From Pleurotus djamor (Eukaryota; Basidiomycota; Agaricomycetes; Agaricales; Pleurotaceae): a stretch of DNA of 64,000 nt. The stretch lies in NCBI GenBank assembly GCA_029747585.1, contig JAPEVF010000064.1, positions 1-64,000 on the forward strand, in the 5' to 3' direction. Below the pieces are notes generated by a model. That model was not told the DNA's origin and ran no database searches. It worked only from the letters and a program-made list of their open reading frames with translations. Shown here piece by piece: positions 34,921-47,470 of the stretch; the stretch's first letter is position 1; each line of letters starts with the position of its first letter. The translations under genes and the position numbers were made by a program.

Positions 34921-35895
34921 TTAGAAGTATTTGAGCTTCTCATCGAACACTTCGTCGGCAACAAGCGTCAAAACGCTCGAGTCGCTGGAGACGGAGCTAA
35001 CGCTCTCGTTATCACTGTCCGCGCCATCATCATCCTCTTCATCATCCCAGCAAGAATACGCCACGGAGCTCAGGTGGCTCCGTACGTACTCCCCACGAGA
35101 GCCCGAAGATGGAGGGGGAGCTCGCCTCCGAGGAGTTGGCCTGGAATAGAGCCGATTGAGCATCATCCCAGCAACAACCTTGGCACGGGATGCACGGAGG
35201 GAAAGGGCGCGAGCGTAGGAAGCGGCAGAAGGGACTGGCGGTGGTGGCGGTGGTGACGACACCTTGGCTGCCGGCGAGGAAGAACCGGTTGACATTTTCG
35301 TCGGAGTGGATACAGAAGTTGTCGTAACCGTCGCCGATACCTGGATCAACGGCGCACGAGGAGCTGTAACCGGCCTGCACCCGCTATTATTGTGAGTGTT
35401 ATTCTTCCTCGACACTGACGAGTTCGCCGAGAAGGAAAATTCAGACGGGGTGAATTTCCATGTGTTTTGAGAAGCATTGTTATTATTATAGGGTGACGTG
35501 TAGAGAATGGAAGACGAAGGAAGCGTCTGTTTCGGTTGCTGCGTGGCAGCTTGACTGACAGCGGCGTTCGGAAGCTGTAATGGGGACGAGGAAAGAGAGA
35601 TGGCTCTTGAACGAGCTCGAGTGGGATGAGAATACGGCGAACGGGTGGGGGCTGTCGAGAACAATGGGGGCTGTTGTTGATGACGTTGCTGACGTTGCTG
35701 ATAAGGCTGCTGAGGTGCGGGGCGCTCAGCGACTACGTTGGGAGCAGTCCGGGCGGTGCGAGCGTTGTTGAAACCATGCAGCCCGGGAGAAGATCGATAA
35801 TAGGTGGATGTGGAGGCCTTCGAGGAGGTTGGCGGGGAGAAGTAGGAATCGGTGAAGGCCTGAAGGGATTGCATGGTCATGGTCGTTGCAGTCAT
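34921..35895 (-). CDS. Low-complexity, probably disordered protein of unknown function
   Basis: An intronless frame of 324 residues from the ATG at 35895. It is rich in Ser, Pro, Gln, Thr and Asn, with Q-rich (QQPYQQRQQRHQQQPP) and poly-proline stretches. It ends in a conserved-looking tail: a basic helix (YARALSLRASRAKVVAGMML), RPTPRRRAPPPSS, an acidic block (CWDDEEDDDGADSDNES) and a C-terminal VLTLVADEVFDEKLKYF. This build suggests a regulatory or scaffold protein, but no domain is recognised. The codon pattern and length support a real gene. The first three ATGs lie within eight codons, so the start is uncertain by a few residues. Confidence 0.6.
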   Translation of the reverse strand: MTATTMTMQSLQAFTDSYFSPPTSSKASTSTYYRSSPGLHGFNNARTARTAPNVVAERPAPQQPYQQRQQRHQQQPPLFSTAPTRSPYSHPTRARSRAISLSSSPLQLPNAAVSQAATQQPKQTLPSSSILYTSPYNNNNASQNTWKFTPSEFSFSANSSVSRKNNTHNNSGCRPVTAPRAPLIQVSATVTTTSVSTPTKMSTGSSSPAAKVSSPPPPPPVPSAASYARALSLRASRAKVVAGMMLNRLYSRPTPRRRAPPPSSGSRGEYVRSHLSSVAYSCWDDEEDDDGADSDNESVSSVSSDSSVLTLVADEVFDEKLKYF

Positions 35896-38800
35896 GGTTC
35901 GAAAGGGGGCGTTTTTACGGTCAACGTAGCAACGAAGGTCGAGGAGGGTGGGGTGGATGATGGATGATGGAAATNGAGAAGAGGGGAAAGGTGGAATTGT
36001 TTTTATGGCTGCCCAAGTGAAACAAGAGCCGCAAGAAGAGGAAGGCGGCTCTCGACGCTGTGTCTCGGTTGTACTCCTTGAACCCTGTCGGACCCTAACC
36101 GATCATCCCACAAAACCGACTGATCGCGTCCCACGTCCAGGGCTGCCCAGAACTCCTTACAATTTCTCCGCGTGTGATTCCCTTTCATAGAAACTCCTTT
36201 CCTAAAACGATAACAACCACACGGCCTCGGTCCGGCTCATGGCCAGGGGTACAACGGCATCGTCCTTGTTTTGCCATGCCCGCGTGACTAGCCATGACGG
36301 AGGCAAAGCTCAGAACGGTATCCTCTCTTGTTCTAGCGGCAAGCACCCACCATTGTTTCTCAAAAAAGCTCAACACCAACGCCTCGGATAACGTCCTTGA
36401 CGTAGCCTTATATTCAACGGCGGGCGGGTGAACAATGGTCGTCAAGTAGATGTTGTGGTACGACTCCTCGTTCAAGGACGTTGTTCTATAATTGCCTGAC
36501 TGATGAGATGCTGTAACTCAGTTCTTGGACCAGAGCTTGAATTAGTAGCAATGTGGAGCGTCGGGCGTGATCGGACACTTACTTTTTTCTCAGTTCGTCG
36601 GGCCAACTCTCTTCCCTCGACAGCTGGCGTTTTGAATGTCAACCGTCGAAAAATCAGAGAATCTGCGCTGGAAATTTACATTCCTATTCGTCGATCGAGT
36701 CATGTGCCGAAAACTGGGATCATATTTCGAAAGCTAGGCGAACAGAGTCACAACCACTCGTCTTAGAGGTTCCCCACCGCTGCCAACGCTCATGACTCAC
36801 CTTGCATCTCCGGCATGATGTCCCTACTTGTTCCTACTTCGTCTCTACCATCTGTGCATTCCCCTTCATAGGAGAGGGGCCACAGCTTGATTTGATGGGA
36901 TGCAGTGCATGGATCAGAATGGTAAAACCTGGTCGCCCCACCCCAGATCTGCCAATACATACCATCAATGTATCATCCATCAAACATGGAACGCCGAAGT
37001 GGTATTCCGCCATTAGAGGCCACCAATATTGGCATCCGCTTCGCACACCACCCGAGCACCTCTTCTGATGTCCAATACACAGCTTTCCGCGTCCTACTTG
37101 GACACCGAACAACATACAATAGCTGCGGAAGGTTACCGGGCTACGCACCTTGGCACGGGGAACCTGGATCGTTTAGACGACTTACCGAAGATATGCTACG
37201 ACGCTTTGCCAACCGCGACTGCGTAACTCGCAAGTCGCGACGGAAAGCTGTATGAGCTGCAAGCGCATTGGGCGGTTGACGCTGCGGTGATACCACTGCT
37301 CCTCGTCGTACCTTTCTCCTGTGGCACCGCACGTAGGATGGTCAACATCATCCTGAATACGCCTTCAACGTTAACATCCGGCCCCTTTCACACATGCTCC
37401 GCTAGTTCTGTTACTACACTATCTACGAGTTTGAACAGGTCGGCACAATCCATCGGCTTTGCCGGCCATTTGCTGTCATCAAGCCTACCTTTCCCCCGTG
37501 AAATGTGTATTCACCTTGCCAATATTCTTGCCAATTTTCCCTCCCAACCTACCGATCGGTTCGCTGTGGTGGGGAGGACGTACCTAAATGGGTGACCCCG
37601 CGAGTCTCCTTCCTAGGAATTGAACATCCTCACGACCCGGCTGTCCCCCACCACATATGATCCAAGACGGTCAGGGTCAAATCGAAGTCGAAAGCCACTC
37701 ACCAGCACCAGCTCAAAATGACGACCTACCTTTTGATCTGAAAAACCGAAAGGCCAGCTTACCTTGCCAAATTACATCCAACCTACCACCGATGGAATCA
37801 AATAACGGAGAGGACGCACCAAACCGAGTCGACGAAGGGCCACGCGACTCCCTCTCGCAAGCTACCCTTCGATCGACGTATCTCTCGCCACTTGGGCAGG
37901 CGCATGTACAACAGGTCGCCGACGGGTTGGGCACCAAACGCTTTCCCCAGTGCCACTCTCGCGTTCCTGTCGTACAGGGAGCCACGCTTTGGCTAGAAGA
38001 TCGCGTCTACCCGTTTCTAAGCATCTGGTCCTCACCTTTGGATGCATATATGCGTGCTCCCCATACCCTACTCACAGGTAGACGTCGAGAAATGGGTCTC
38101 GGAGGTGACCGGTGATAGACGAGGGCGAGGCTGCTCACCTTTGATGATCCTTGTCATTTCGCGTCATTTCGCCGGCTATATGCGCACCATCCAGGCACCC
38201 AGGAGCCTCCAGCGCCCTTAGGAAGCGATGTGGACCTTGAAAGAGTACTCACCTGGCTCCGTCACGGCTAGGAAGAGGCCAAGCTGCTTCCACTTGTGCC
38301 CGGGGCTCATTGGGGCTCACCTGAAATAATCTATGGTCGTTGGGTCGACGCCCTCGCGACAGCTCGATACGATGGTCGTTCACCTTCAATACCCCTCAGG
38401 CCTCAGGCGTTGGGCGAAACGCCTGAGAAGGTGAGGTTAGTGGGGATGGTGCAGAAGAGATGGTGGTGGTTGGGAAGGAAGAGAGTGGAGGACGAGAATG
38501 TTTCCCGGACTGTCCTCATCATATTTGCCCTTGTTTGCGATGTCGCGCCGATCCCAATGACGTTGACCGAAACTGGAGATCGCGTTTGCCAGAGCTTAGA
38601 AGTATCTAGGTCCTCGTCATCTCAGATGAAGTCTTTGACCAAAGGCTCTTCGGTCTCCAGGCGCCATGGTAGACACCAGAGATTCTTTGAAGAGTACGGC
38701 AAAGTTTCTCGGCTGACAAGGAGCCATGGTTAGTCCACGGAGAGGCTTGGGGGGTCTCTTTTCGCATCGTGGGCCTTGCTATGAACATCAACGACGCAGG

Positions 38801-40690
38801 GAAGCCGGCCGCACATGGAGGGAGTTCTAGCAAGCTTCTGTATTCGTTCCCCCAAACTTCATTTTTTCCGACGTCGGTGCGGGGCTGCAGCGAAGCCTTG
38901 ATCTCGTCAGTAGTCATCCAGTCAATTAGATGTCTTCATACTCACAAATGTCCACAGTTTACCGCAGGTATCCGTAGCAAATTAGCTCGCGTACAACACT
39001 ACAATCGGGGCGGCTTCAAGCCAATTCACCATCACTCGTTCATTCAATCCCCTGTGGTCCTTGTTCTAATCTCGCGCTTACCTCCACGATGGCGAAATCC
39101 ATGGTCAACAGACTGTCAAAATGCATGCGGCGTGCGCGAGGCCGTTCAACATTTTTTCCCGAACGCATCCTGTGTGCAGGAGTGCTGGGTACTTGGAAGT
39201 CCATGGCAATCGGCCTGTCGTCGTTTTGTGCTCGACAAAGAAGGCCCCCACAAGATGGAGTCAAGAAGGGTACCCAAGCTGCGTTTTGGCGGCTTTTTAA
39301 AGTCGCGATCAACCTCTAGAACAAACTTTGATATGGACTCGCTTCTTTTGCTCCATATCACACCCTCTCCATTCCATGCCTCACGTGGCCACAGATTGAC
39401 CAGACGGATGAATCCTCGCTCGCTACAATCAATTCCCTATCACTACCAGATCGTCTCATCGACTCAACCGTTACTCCCCAAGCACGAGCTACAACCTATG
39501 CACCTAGAAGCGCTAATAGAATATCTATCCTGACGGATTCCAGGTCCAGGACATGCTACATAGGCGTGACCATCGCGGTAGCCAAACACCCTGACCGTCC
39601 TGCCACATTGCGCAAGTACCATACCTTGGGCCCTACATTCTTGAGGCGAAGGTGGATGTTATCTTCCAAAGGACGTTGCCTTGATGCAGATCAGAGAAAA
39701 CTTGATTTGAGCCAAAGATACCGTGTCGTTCATTCGCCGACTGAAGTCAAGATCTGAAGCCTCTCCCCTCATTCGAGAAACAGGCCTCCAGCTTGCGCCT
39801 CTCGTCACGCTCTGTGGTCATTATATAGCTCCAGGAGAGACTACTGCGTCTCATCGATCTGGAGAACAATCATCGCTGAAAATGACTTGGCCGTGCGTTC
39901 ATCTCGAGCCCCGCCCATGGTTTCAAGTTCCTTTGGCTTACATCAAACATGTAGACGGTCCTCAGACAACCGGTCAATATGACCCTCCGGTCCCTGATGT
40001 TCAACGTTCATGATGTAGCATCGAGTCTTCTCAGGACCCATCTTCCCAGGGACTCCCCTTTCAACTAGCTGACAGGAGGACAGGGGCGTAGGCACCGTCT
40101 CTGCGTCTCATGGGCGCCGACTAATCCCTTGTTCGCCGGGGCCTACCCCATGACCCAAATTCAACCTCGCTCGGGGACGTCAATTCCTTGACCGAGCAAC
40201 TTGAACAATGGACGATATACCCCTCCGAGTTTCGTGCGCCAAGCCCGTCGCTACTTCCGAAGAACCACATACTCACCCATTGCGCGATCGGCGTGCTTTT
40301 ATGTTCGTGCTACGCTCTTTTCCAAGAGGCTACACTTCTGTTTCCTCAAGAAAGCCGTCGCGCCATCTCCTTATGGTTACGTTGGGCTGATTTCTAACAT
40401 CAGATTTACTCTCTATCAGCATCGATAAGTGCACCGCATCAAAACGATAGCTCGCTGGCCGTCGCCTGGTGACAGCTTGACGATAGATGTAGGCACCCGT
40501 GCGATCCATGATGTAGGTCGGTACCTTGGGTCATCAAAGCAACAGGGTCTAACCGATTGCAATTGCGCCCCTGTAGCCTTCCCCGCTTGCGTCAGCGCCG
40601 AATACCCGGAGATCCATATCATTTAAGTACCGCGTCTCCAGCCGTAGCATTCCAAGATACCGAGTAATCGAGAGCCTCGAATTCTAGACT
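35896..40690. other. About 4.8 kb gene-poor region
   Basis: The left end is the promoter of the disordered-protein gene. The rest has frames on both strands of up to 254 residues (38769-39533 +), but they overlap, lack family motifs and do not chain through splice sites. I see no reverse transcriptase, integrase or transposase motifs, no long terminal repeats and no tRNA. A strong hairpin lies at 38402-38427. It may hold non-coding transcripts, a decayed element or species-specific genes. Confidence 0.4.
38402..38427. repeat. Perfect inverted repeat (10-bp stem, 6-base loop)
   Basis: CTCAGGCGTT and AACGCCTGAG flank the loop GGGCGA. The transcript would form a GC-rich hairpin. It lies in the gene-poor region, and a partial copy of the left arm (CTCAGG) directly precedes it. 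Confidence 0.6.
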
Positions 40691-41819
40691 ATGTCTTCTG
40701 AGCGCGTTTGGTTGATCACTGGTGCGTATGCGCCCGTCATCAATGTCGGCAATGATCTGACTCAAATTGTGGTATAGGCTGCTCAGCAGGGTTTGGTCGT
40801 CGTCTCGCTACTTCTGCTCTTCAAAGAGGGGATAAAGTCATTGCGACCGCGCGATCCCTAGAGAAACTCTCGTGCCTCAAGGAGAAATCCCAAGGGTTTG
40901 AAGACAACCTACGCCTCCTAGAGCTTGATGTTACATCGGGTCTCGGTGCGATTAAAGCGAAGATCGATGAGGCAGCGGGCATTTGGGGACGGATCGATGT
41001 GTTAGTGAACAACGCTGGGTATGGAGTGCCTGCGATCATAGAAGAAGGAGGGTAAGTGCTTTCATTACGATTGTATGCATCCTTCGCGCCGCCAGCTAAT
41101 TCTATTATGGTCCTTCCACAGCGCCGACAGCATTAGACTCCAGTTCGCAACCAATTTATACGGCCCAATCGACGTCATTTGCGCCGCTTTACCACACATG
41201 CGAGCTAAGATGTCCGGTACCATCGTCAATATAGGGAGTCGATCGGCTTGGAAGACAGAAATCCCAGTCCGTCCCACTTGCATTTTGTCCCGTTTGAGAA
41301 TCCCTGTCAGACTGACTTCACTTGCATCAGGGAATAGGTCCTTATTCAGCCAGCAAAGCAGCTCTTCACGGTAAGTGCATTTTCAATTGTGGCTTCGAGA
41401 GAACACGTTTCTGATCTCCTTCCCCCATCCATGCAGCATTAACTGAAACCCTGAGCATCGAGCTTGCCCAATTCAATATCAAGACTCTCATCGTCGCTCC
41501 AGGAGCATTCAAAACAGAAGGAGCTTATAATTACCCCTGGGATAACCCCAATCCTTTGCCTGCGTATGAGACTCTTCGCAATGCTGCTCTATCGAAGTTT
41601 GGATCTATCCGCGACGCGATTAAAGGAGATCCCGACAAGGCTATGGAAGTTGTGGTAGACGTCGTCCGAGGAGAAGGCGTTGCCAAAGACAGGGATTGGC
41701 CTGGATATCTCATCTTGGGTGAAGACGCTGAAGTAGATATCAGAAACAAGATCGGCAAGGTTGGGAAAGCGCTGGACGATTGGGGAGATGTAACACGATC
41801 GGTTAGCTTCGCTAAGTAA
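40691..41819 (+). CDS. Short-chain dehydrogenase/reductase (classical SDR)
   Basis: An NAD(P)-dependent oxidoreductase. The ATG at 40691 starts MSSERVWLITGCSAGFGRRL, which holds the TGxxxGxG nucleotide-binding motif. Further marks are DVTSG, NNAGYGVP, the catalytic serine region VNIGSRSAW and the active-site YSASK. It ends with the C-terminal block ALSKFGSIRDAIKGDPDKAM and the TAA at 41817-41819. Four introns (starting near 40722, 41052, 41276 and 41371) join in frame. It is the first gene of a same-strand run with three flavin monooxygenases and a zinc alcohol dehydrogenase. A decayed copy of its C-terminal part lies at about 44690-44830. The sequence resembles the large group of fungal SDRs that act on carbonyls of small or lipid-like molecules; the exact substrate is unknown. 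Confidence 0.88.
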
Positions 41820-42204
41820 GGTTAACTTGTATGTGTTTGTGCTCGTGCTCAAGTTGTAATTCTGTCTCTCGTAAAAAGTTTCTTGTAAGGTTGCTCTATG
41901 AATCAGAGGTCACCTTACTAGAGCCAGGGGGACGTTCTCCTTATGATTCTCCTTCTCAATCGGTGGTGTCAGTCTAAGTTCTGGGAGCCGAGCTTTCTTT
42001 GGGGAATTTAGTAAGTGCCATTTCACTCTCAAACTTCGACAATTGAGTCAACATCCTTACTATTACCGTGCAACGGCACATACATATCGAGCGGTCAGTA
42101 TCTGCTGCGCTGCAATGCTACACAGATTCTCCAGTGTATAAAAGGACCATGGTGCCCCAGGCCTCTCATCTCGTCCACCGTCACCACTCCAGCTTGTACT
42201 CATC
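41820..42204 (+). promoter_or_regulatory. Upstream region of monooxygenase copy 1 with TATA box
   Basis: TATAAAAG at 42137-42144 lies about 61 bases before the ATG at 42205. Copies 2 and 3 have a similar element at nearly the same distance. No other gene is seen in this 385-base gap. Confidence 0.5.
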
Positions 42205-44478
42205 ATGAAGAGGGTCGTCATCATTGGTGCCGGGTATGGTTCGTGTCCACTAAGAGTCGTGTCGGAGCTCACGCATCCAACCTCTAGCATGGGTGGGCTC
42301 ACCTTCGCGATCAAGCTTCAGAAAGAGTTGTCCGTTGGCGACTTCGAGTACACAGTGAGCTTATGAATGACCCTACAACTAATACCGAATGAACCCTTTT
42401 GTCAGATATTCGAGAAAGGCTCTGAGATTGGGGGCACTTGGAGTGTGAGTCAGCGCGTTACTCAGTCCTCCTTCGATCCTCACTCATGGAAACATGCATC
42501 GTGACTCCTCTTTCAGGTCAACACGTACCCGGTCAGTGGTTACTTTGTACTGCCTTTCTAGGCTGAAGTTTATCTCTCTCCCATTCACCCGGATAGGGCG
42601 CCGCTTCTGATATAGGGATCCACTTTTACTCCCTCTCCTCAGATTTGAAGCCTGATTGGACGGGGACCCATTGCGGACACAACGAGATTCTAGAATATTG
42701 GAAAGGCCTGGCAAAAAAATACAAACTCTATTCTCACATCGTGTTTGACACCCGCGTCATCGGTGCGGAATGGGATGACACAAGCCAAAGCTATCATGTT
42801 CAGGCGGAAAGTCTTCTCACAGGCGAGAAGTTGTTCACCACCGCTGACATTCTCGTCTCGGCCATTGGAGTCCTCGAGCAACCACATCATCCAGACATCG
42901 GCTTGTCCAACTTCAAGGGGCCCTTGTGGCATTCCGCTAGGTGGAGGCATGATGTAAAGCTCGAAGGCAAAAGAGTCGGGGTCATTGGAAACGGTGCCTC
43001 CGCGTGAGTCTTTTACCCTTCAACTGCTCGCCATTGCGCCTCCGTCTCATATATCAGATAATTCTCAGGTCTCAATTCGTACCTATGATCTCTCAAGCCC
43101 CTTCAGTCCACGTCACGCAATTTGTGCGCACTCCAAATTGGTTTCTCCCACTAGTAAGTGACAGGACAATTAGCATCACATTCGGGAAACATGACGCTCG
43201 CCTTCACTCCTCACTGTGAACAGGCACGCTCACCGTTTTCGGCTACTTGGAGATGGGCATTCACTCACGTCCCTTTCTTGAAAAGCTTATACCGCTTCCA
43301 TGATTTCCTTGTAGTGAGTTCCAGATTATTTAAGTCACCTCAAGTTACTGACCTCAGGCTCAAGGGTGTCTACCTCTGGATGATATTCGCCAGCAATAGA
43401 TTTCGATCGTATGTCCAAGGGGTCAGATTCTCTCGTCGAAGCCTCGTAGGGTAGCGTTCATCACGATCTTTAGAACAGCAAGGAGTACATCCTTCGAACC
43501 GCCCCGTCAGTCTACCATTCTGCTCTGATACCAAATTTCCGTCAGTTGCGTCTCCACCTTGGCCAACTTCCAAATCTGAGATATCCTTCGCAGCCATGGG
43601 ATGCAAGCGCATCGTGTTCGATGTGAATTACCTCAATTCCCTTCATCGACCTAACGTGATGCTATCCGTCGACGGGATATCCGAAGTCCTGGAAGATGGC
43701 ATCTTGACGCAGAAAGGTATCTTTAAAGTCCAAACATCCTTGATTCTCTGCGTTGACAGCTGGTATCAGGAGTGAAGATTCCCTTGGACGTCCTCATTCT
43801 CGCCACTGGCTTTAATTCGGTATGACAAAAGCCTAGCTACTGTCAGAATTTCTTACGGAAAACATTAGCATGATTACCCTATCAAGGTTCGCGGGCGACT
43901 TGGCCACACGCTACAAGAATATTACGGCCAGTCCAAGTCGGGTGCACCGCAAGCTTACCTGGGCACTACCTTCCCAACGTTTCCCAACTTTTATATGCTC
44001 TCCGGTCCAAACACCGCAACTGGTCATACGTCCGTCCTTTATTGCGAGGAACTTCAGGTACAGTACTGCAATTCTCTCGCGTTCTCGCTCACCCTTAGAC
44101 ATTGGGTAGACTGGATACTGTTTGAAGTTAATACTGCCTGTTCTCCGAGGGAAAGTCTCTTCCTTCGAAGTCAGCGCAGAAGCTACTGATTCCTATAATG
44201 AGTGGCTTCAGAATCGCCTGGCTGGCTCGGTGTTCACAAAATGTCACTCGTGGTATCGGAAAGGGGGAGATGGTGCGATTAGTTCGATCTTTCCCGGCTC
44301 CCAGTTGTTACATTGGTGGATCCTTCGCAAACCCGTTCGGAGTCATTACAAGGTCGTAAATGGCGATGCCTGGATGCGAGAGTGCCGCGCGAGGACGATT
44401 GGAACGGTCGTTCTGGTATCCTCTTTGGTATTCATTGCTATCGGTGTTTTCACCGGTTCGTTTCACGGTACATTGTGA
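42205..44478 (+). CDS. Baeyer-Villiger-type flavin monooxygenase, copy 1
   Basis: A class B flavin monooxygenase using FAD and NADPH, expected to insert oxygen next to a ketone. The ATG at 42205 opens [20 protein letters not shown] with the FAD GxGxxG motif. Next come IFEKGSEIGGTW and NTYPGAASDIGIHFYS, and then FKGPLWHSARW, which fits the Baeyer-Villiger fingerprint FxGxxxHxxxW. The NADPH motif is GVIGNGASA, and [11 protein letters not shown] and [13 protein letters not shown] follow. The C-terminus ends in a hydrophobic helix (VLVSSLVFIAIGVFTGSF), so it is probably bound to a membrane. About twelve small introns split the gene; some exons are very short (NTYP is one). Copies 2 and 3 follow in the same direction. 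The donor after FRSYVQ differs slightly from the other copies. Confidence 0.88.
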
Positions 44479-44689
44479 TCATTTGTAGTTTCTGTTTTGT
44501 CACGATCAATTTGGGAAGACAGTTCAATATCATTTATCCGATTACGCAAGGTTTTGCTATGACTGTTACCCCGTCTGAACGATGGAAACGATGGAGCAAG
44601 TTAAGAGTATGATCATCCCCTGTACTCCTGCCAAATGAGCGGAGTGTGAACTATTTCAGTCCCCGAGCCTAGACGCGACTCATTTGTTC

Positions 44690-44830
44690 CTTGCATATGA
44701 AGGTCCTGTGGAGGTCTTTTGTGACACTGCTCTATCCGAATTCGGCTCCATCCACGACGGGATCAAGGGAGAACCTGACAAGACCACGGAAGTCGTATGA
44801 GGAGCAAGGGTGGCTCAGAAAGACTTAGAC
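44690..44830 (+). pseudogene. Relic of a second SDR gene (C-terminal fragment)
   Basis: Between monooxygenase copies 1 and 2, a + strand reading gives LAYEGPVEV and then ALSEFGSIHDGIKGEPDKTT plus EVV, followed by a stop. This matches the SDR at 40691-41819, which has LPAYETLR and ALSKFGSIRDAIKGDPDKAM at the same spacing. The weaker GARVAQKD resembles the following GEGVAKDRD. No N-terminal SDR part, start or splice pattern is present, so it is a non-functional leftover of a duplicated SDR-monooxygenase block. Confidence 0.75.
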
Positions 44831-45127
44831 TCAGAATCGAAGTCGCGCGCGAGCTTACGTCCCTCTCCTCATTTTCGCTCCAGGGCCTCTCAATCTACGG
44901 CATGGGCCATGGTTCGTCGGCCAGTCGGTTGTCCATTCCGCTGGACAATTTGCTACGTCCATCAAATAACCATTCTCACTTTTTTCATTTCTGACAGTCG
45001 ACTGGCTATCCATACTCGCTATGGCATCGGCGATTTCTTTCAGTATCCCAGTATGTATTACCCCCGCAGCAAATCCGACGCTCTCTCTATCCTGCCATGT
45101 ATCTAGATCTTCCACACGCCCTTTCTT

Positions 45128-45134
45128 TATAAGG
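45128..45134 (+). promoter_or_regulatory. TATA box of monooxygenase copy 2
   Basis: TATAAGG lies about 50 bases before the ATG at 45184, matching the position of the elements in copies 1 and 3. Confidence 0.45.
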
Positions 45135-45183
45135 TGCATGAAGCTATAGGTCTTGTAATTTATCCACCACCCCAGTTCGTATC

Positions 45184-47470
45184 ATGAAGAAAGTCGTCAT
45201 CATTGGTGCTGGGTACTACTTCCTTCCTCGTCATCCTTCGTCCTTGCTTGGGAACTCACAACCTGTCCCATAGTATGGGTGGACTCACCTTCGCAATCAA
45301 GTTACAACAGCAATCATTTGACGACTTTGAGTATCTGGTGAAGCATTTTAAACCACGTCCCTAAAGCCAACGCTGAACAAATGTCTCCCTTACTACCTAG
45401 ATATTCGAGAAAGCCTCTGAGGTTGGGGGCACATGGCGAGTGAGTGAAAGCTACTCTGTCCTCGTTCTCGTCTGACCGAGTGCAATGTTCATCAGGACAA
45501 CACCTACCCAGTAAGTGGCTCATTCCACTGCGTGTTCAGGTCAAAACATAACTTTCCACGCCATCAGGGTGCCGCGTCTGACGTGGGGATTCACTTTTAC
45601 TCGCTCTCTTCTGACCTCAAGCCTGATTGGACAAGAACTCACTGCGGCCAAAGCGAAATTTTGGAGTACTGGAAAGTCCTGGCCAAAAGATATAACCTTT
45701 ACTCCCACATCACGTTCGACACCCGCGTCATTGGTGCAGATTGGGATGATAAAACCCAGCGCTACCATGTGGAGGCAGAAAATATTCTCACAGGCGAGAG
45801 GATAGTCACCACAGCCGACATCCTCGTCTCGGCTGTTGGTGTTCTCGAACGACCACACTACCCAGACGTCGGCTTGTCTAATTTCAAGGGATCCATGTGG
45901 CATTCTGCTCGATGGAGACACGACATAACGCTATCCGGTAAACGAGTCGGTGTCATCGGAAACGGAGCCTCTGCGTGAGTCTTGGTTCTTGGGGGTTGAT
46001 GTTATCGACCCTTCCGATCTAATCTAGTGACATGCACACTTTAGATCTCAATTTGTTCCCATCATTGCCCAGAACCCCTCGGTACAGCTCACACAGTTCG
46101 TGCGCACTGCGAATTGGTTTCTCCCACTGGTAGGCTCTATCGCCTTCCCTGTCACGGATTTAAATTCACGCCGTCCCAAATTTCTCATCAACAGGGTGCC
46201 TCATCATTTTCGGCTTCTTGGAAATGGGCATTCACAAACATTCCGCTTTTGACGAGTTTGTATCGATTGAAGGATTTCTTTACAGTAGGACACCATCTTT
46301 ATCTTCACCAAGTTGCTGACTGGTAACCTGATCTTCCAGGGCGATTATCTTTATATGATATTTGCCAGTAGACTCTTTCGATCTATTGCGCAAAAGGTCA
46401 GATCTTCCAATGTATTATACCAAGCAGTGTTAATCACGATGTCAGTAGAAGAGCAGGGAGTACATCCTTCGGACCGCACCATCGGAATACCATGATGCTC
46501 TGATCCCAAATTTCCGTGGGTCACGTTTTCACCTTGAGGAGAGGAGCTTCCCAAACTAACGTGTCCTTCACAGCTCTGGGGTGTAAGCGCATCGTGCTAG
46601 ATGTAAACTATCTCAATTGCCTTCATCGGCCTAATGTCACTATATCAACGGACGGAATATCCGAAGTCTTACCGGATGGCATCTTGACTAAAAAAGGTAT
46701 CTTCCCATGCCAAATCTCTGTTTGTGTTCCGCACTCACAACTAATGCTAGGGGATAAGGTGCCTCTGGATGTACTCATTCTAGCCACTGGGTTTAATTCG
46801 GTACGAGAACGCTCCGGCTACGGTCATATATCCTTCTAATACATTTTTATCGAACTCAGCACGATTATCCAATCAAGGTTCGAGGACGACTTGGGCAGAC
46901 GATACAAGAGTACTACGACAGTTCCGTGACGGGTGCGCCACGAGCTTACTTGGGCACTACTCTCCCCACGTTTCCCAACTTTTACATGCTCTCTGGTCCA
47001 AATACCGCAACTGGTCACACTTCCGTATTATACTCCGAAGAACTTCAGGTACGTTGCTGTAGCACTATCCCGTTCCAGCCCACTTATCCATGTCATAGAC
47101 CGAATACTGCCTGAAGTTAGTACTTCCTGTTCTCCGGGGACAAGTTTCTTCCTTTGAGGTCCGCGATGTACCTACCGATTCCTTTAATGATTGGCTACAG
47201 AAGCGTATATCCGACTCTGTTTTCATGAAATGCCACTCATGGTATCGGAAAGGAGGGGATGGGACGGTCAGCTCTATTTTCCCTGGGTCACAGTTTCAAC
47301 ACTGGTGGATCCTATGCAATCCCGTCTGGAGCCATTACAGGGTTGTAAACGGCGAGGCTTGGGTGCGAGAGTGCCGTGCCCGGACTATCGGGACTGTCGC
47401 TTGGGCATCGTCGTTGATAGTTGTTGCTATCGGTATCTACTTGGCTGGTTCGCTTCATAATACATTGTAA
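45184..47470 (+). CDS. Baeyer-Villiger-type flavin monooxygenase, copy 2
   Basis: A tandem paralogue of copy 1 with the same exon layout. The ATG at 45184 gives [10 protein letters not shown] and [11 protein letters not shown] after the first intron. Then follow [50 protein letters not shown] and [11 protein letters not shown] (Baeyer-Villiger fingerprint). After these come [47 protein letters not shown] and a C-terminal hydrophobic helix before the stop at 47468-47470. All key motifs are intact and no frame break was seen, so this copy looks functional. The substrate is unknown; membrane attachment by the C-terminal helix is inferred. Confidence 0.88.

Noticed and set aside
38769..39533. 254-residue open frame on the + strand
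   Set aside because: No family motif, an uneven amino-acid pattern, and competing frames on the other strand; length alone is not enough in a GC-balanced genome.
35896..40690. Retrotransposon or DNA transposon
   Set aside because: No reverse transcriptase, integrase, transposase or helicase motif and no long terminal repeats were seen by eye.
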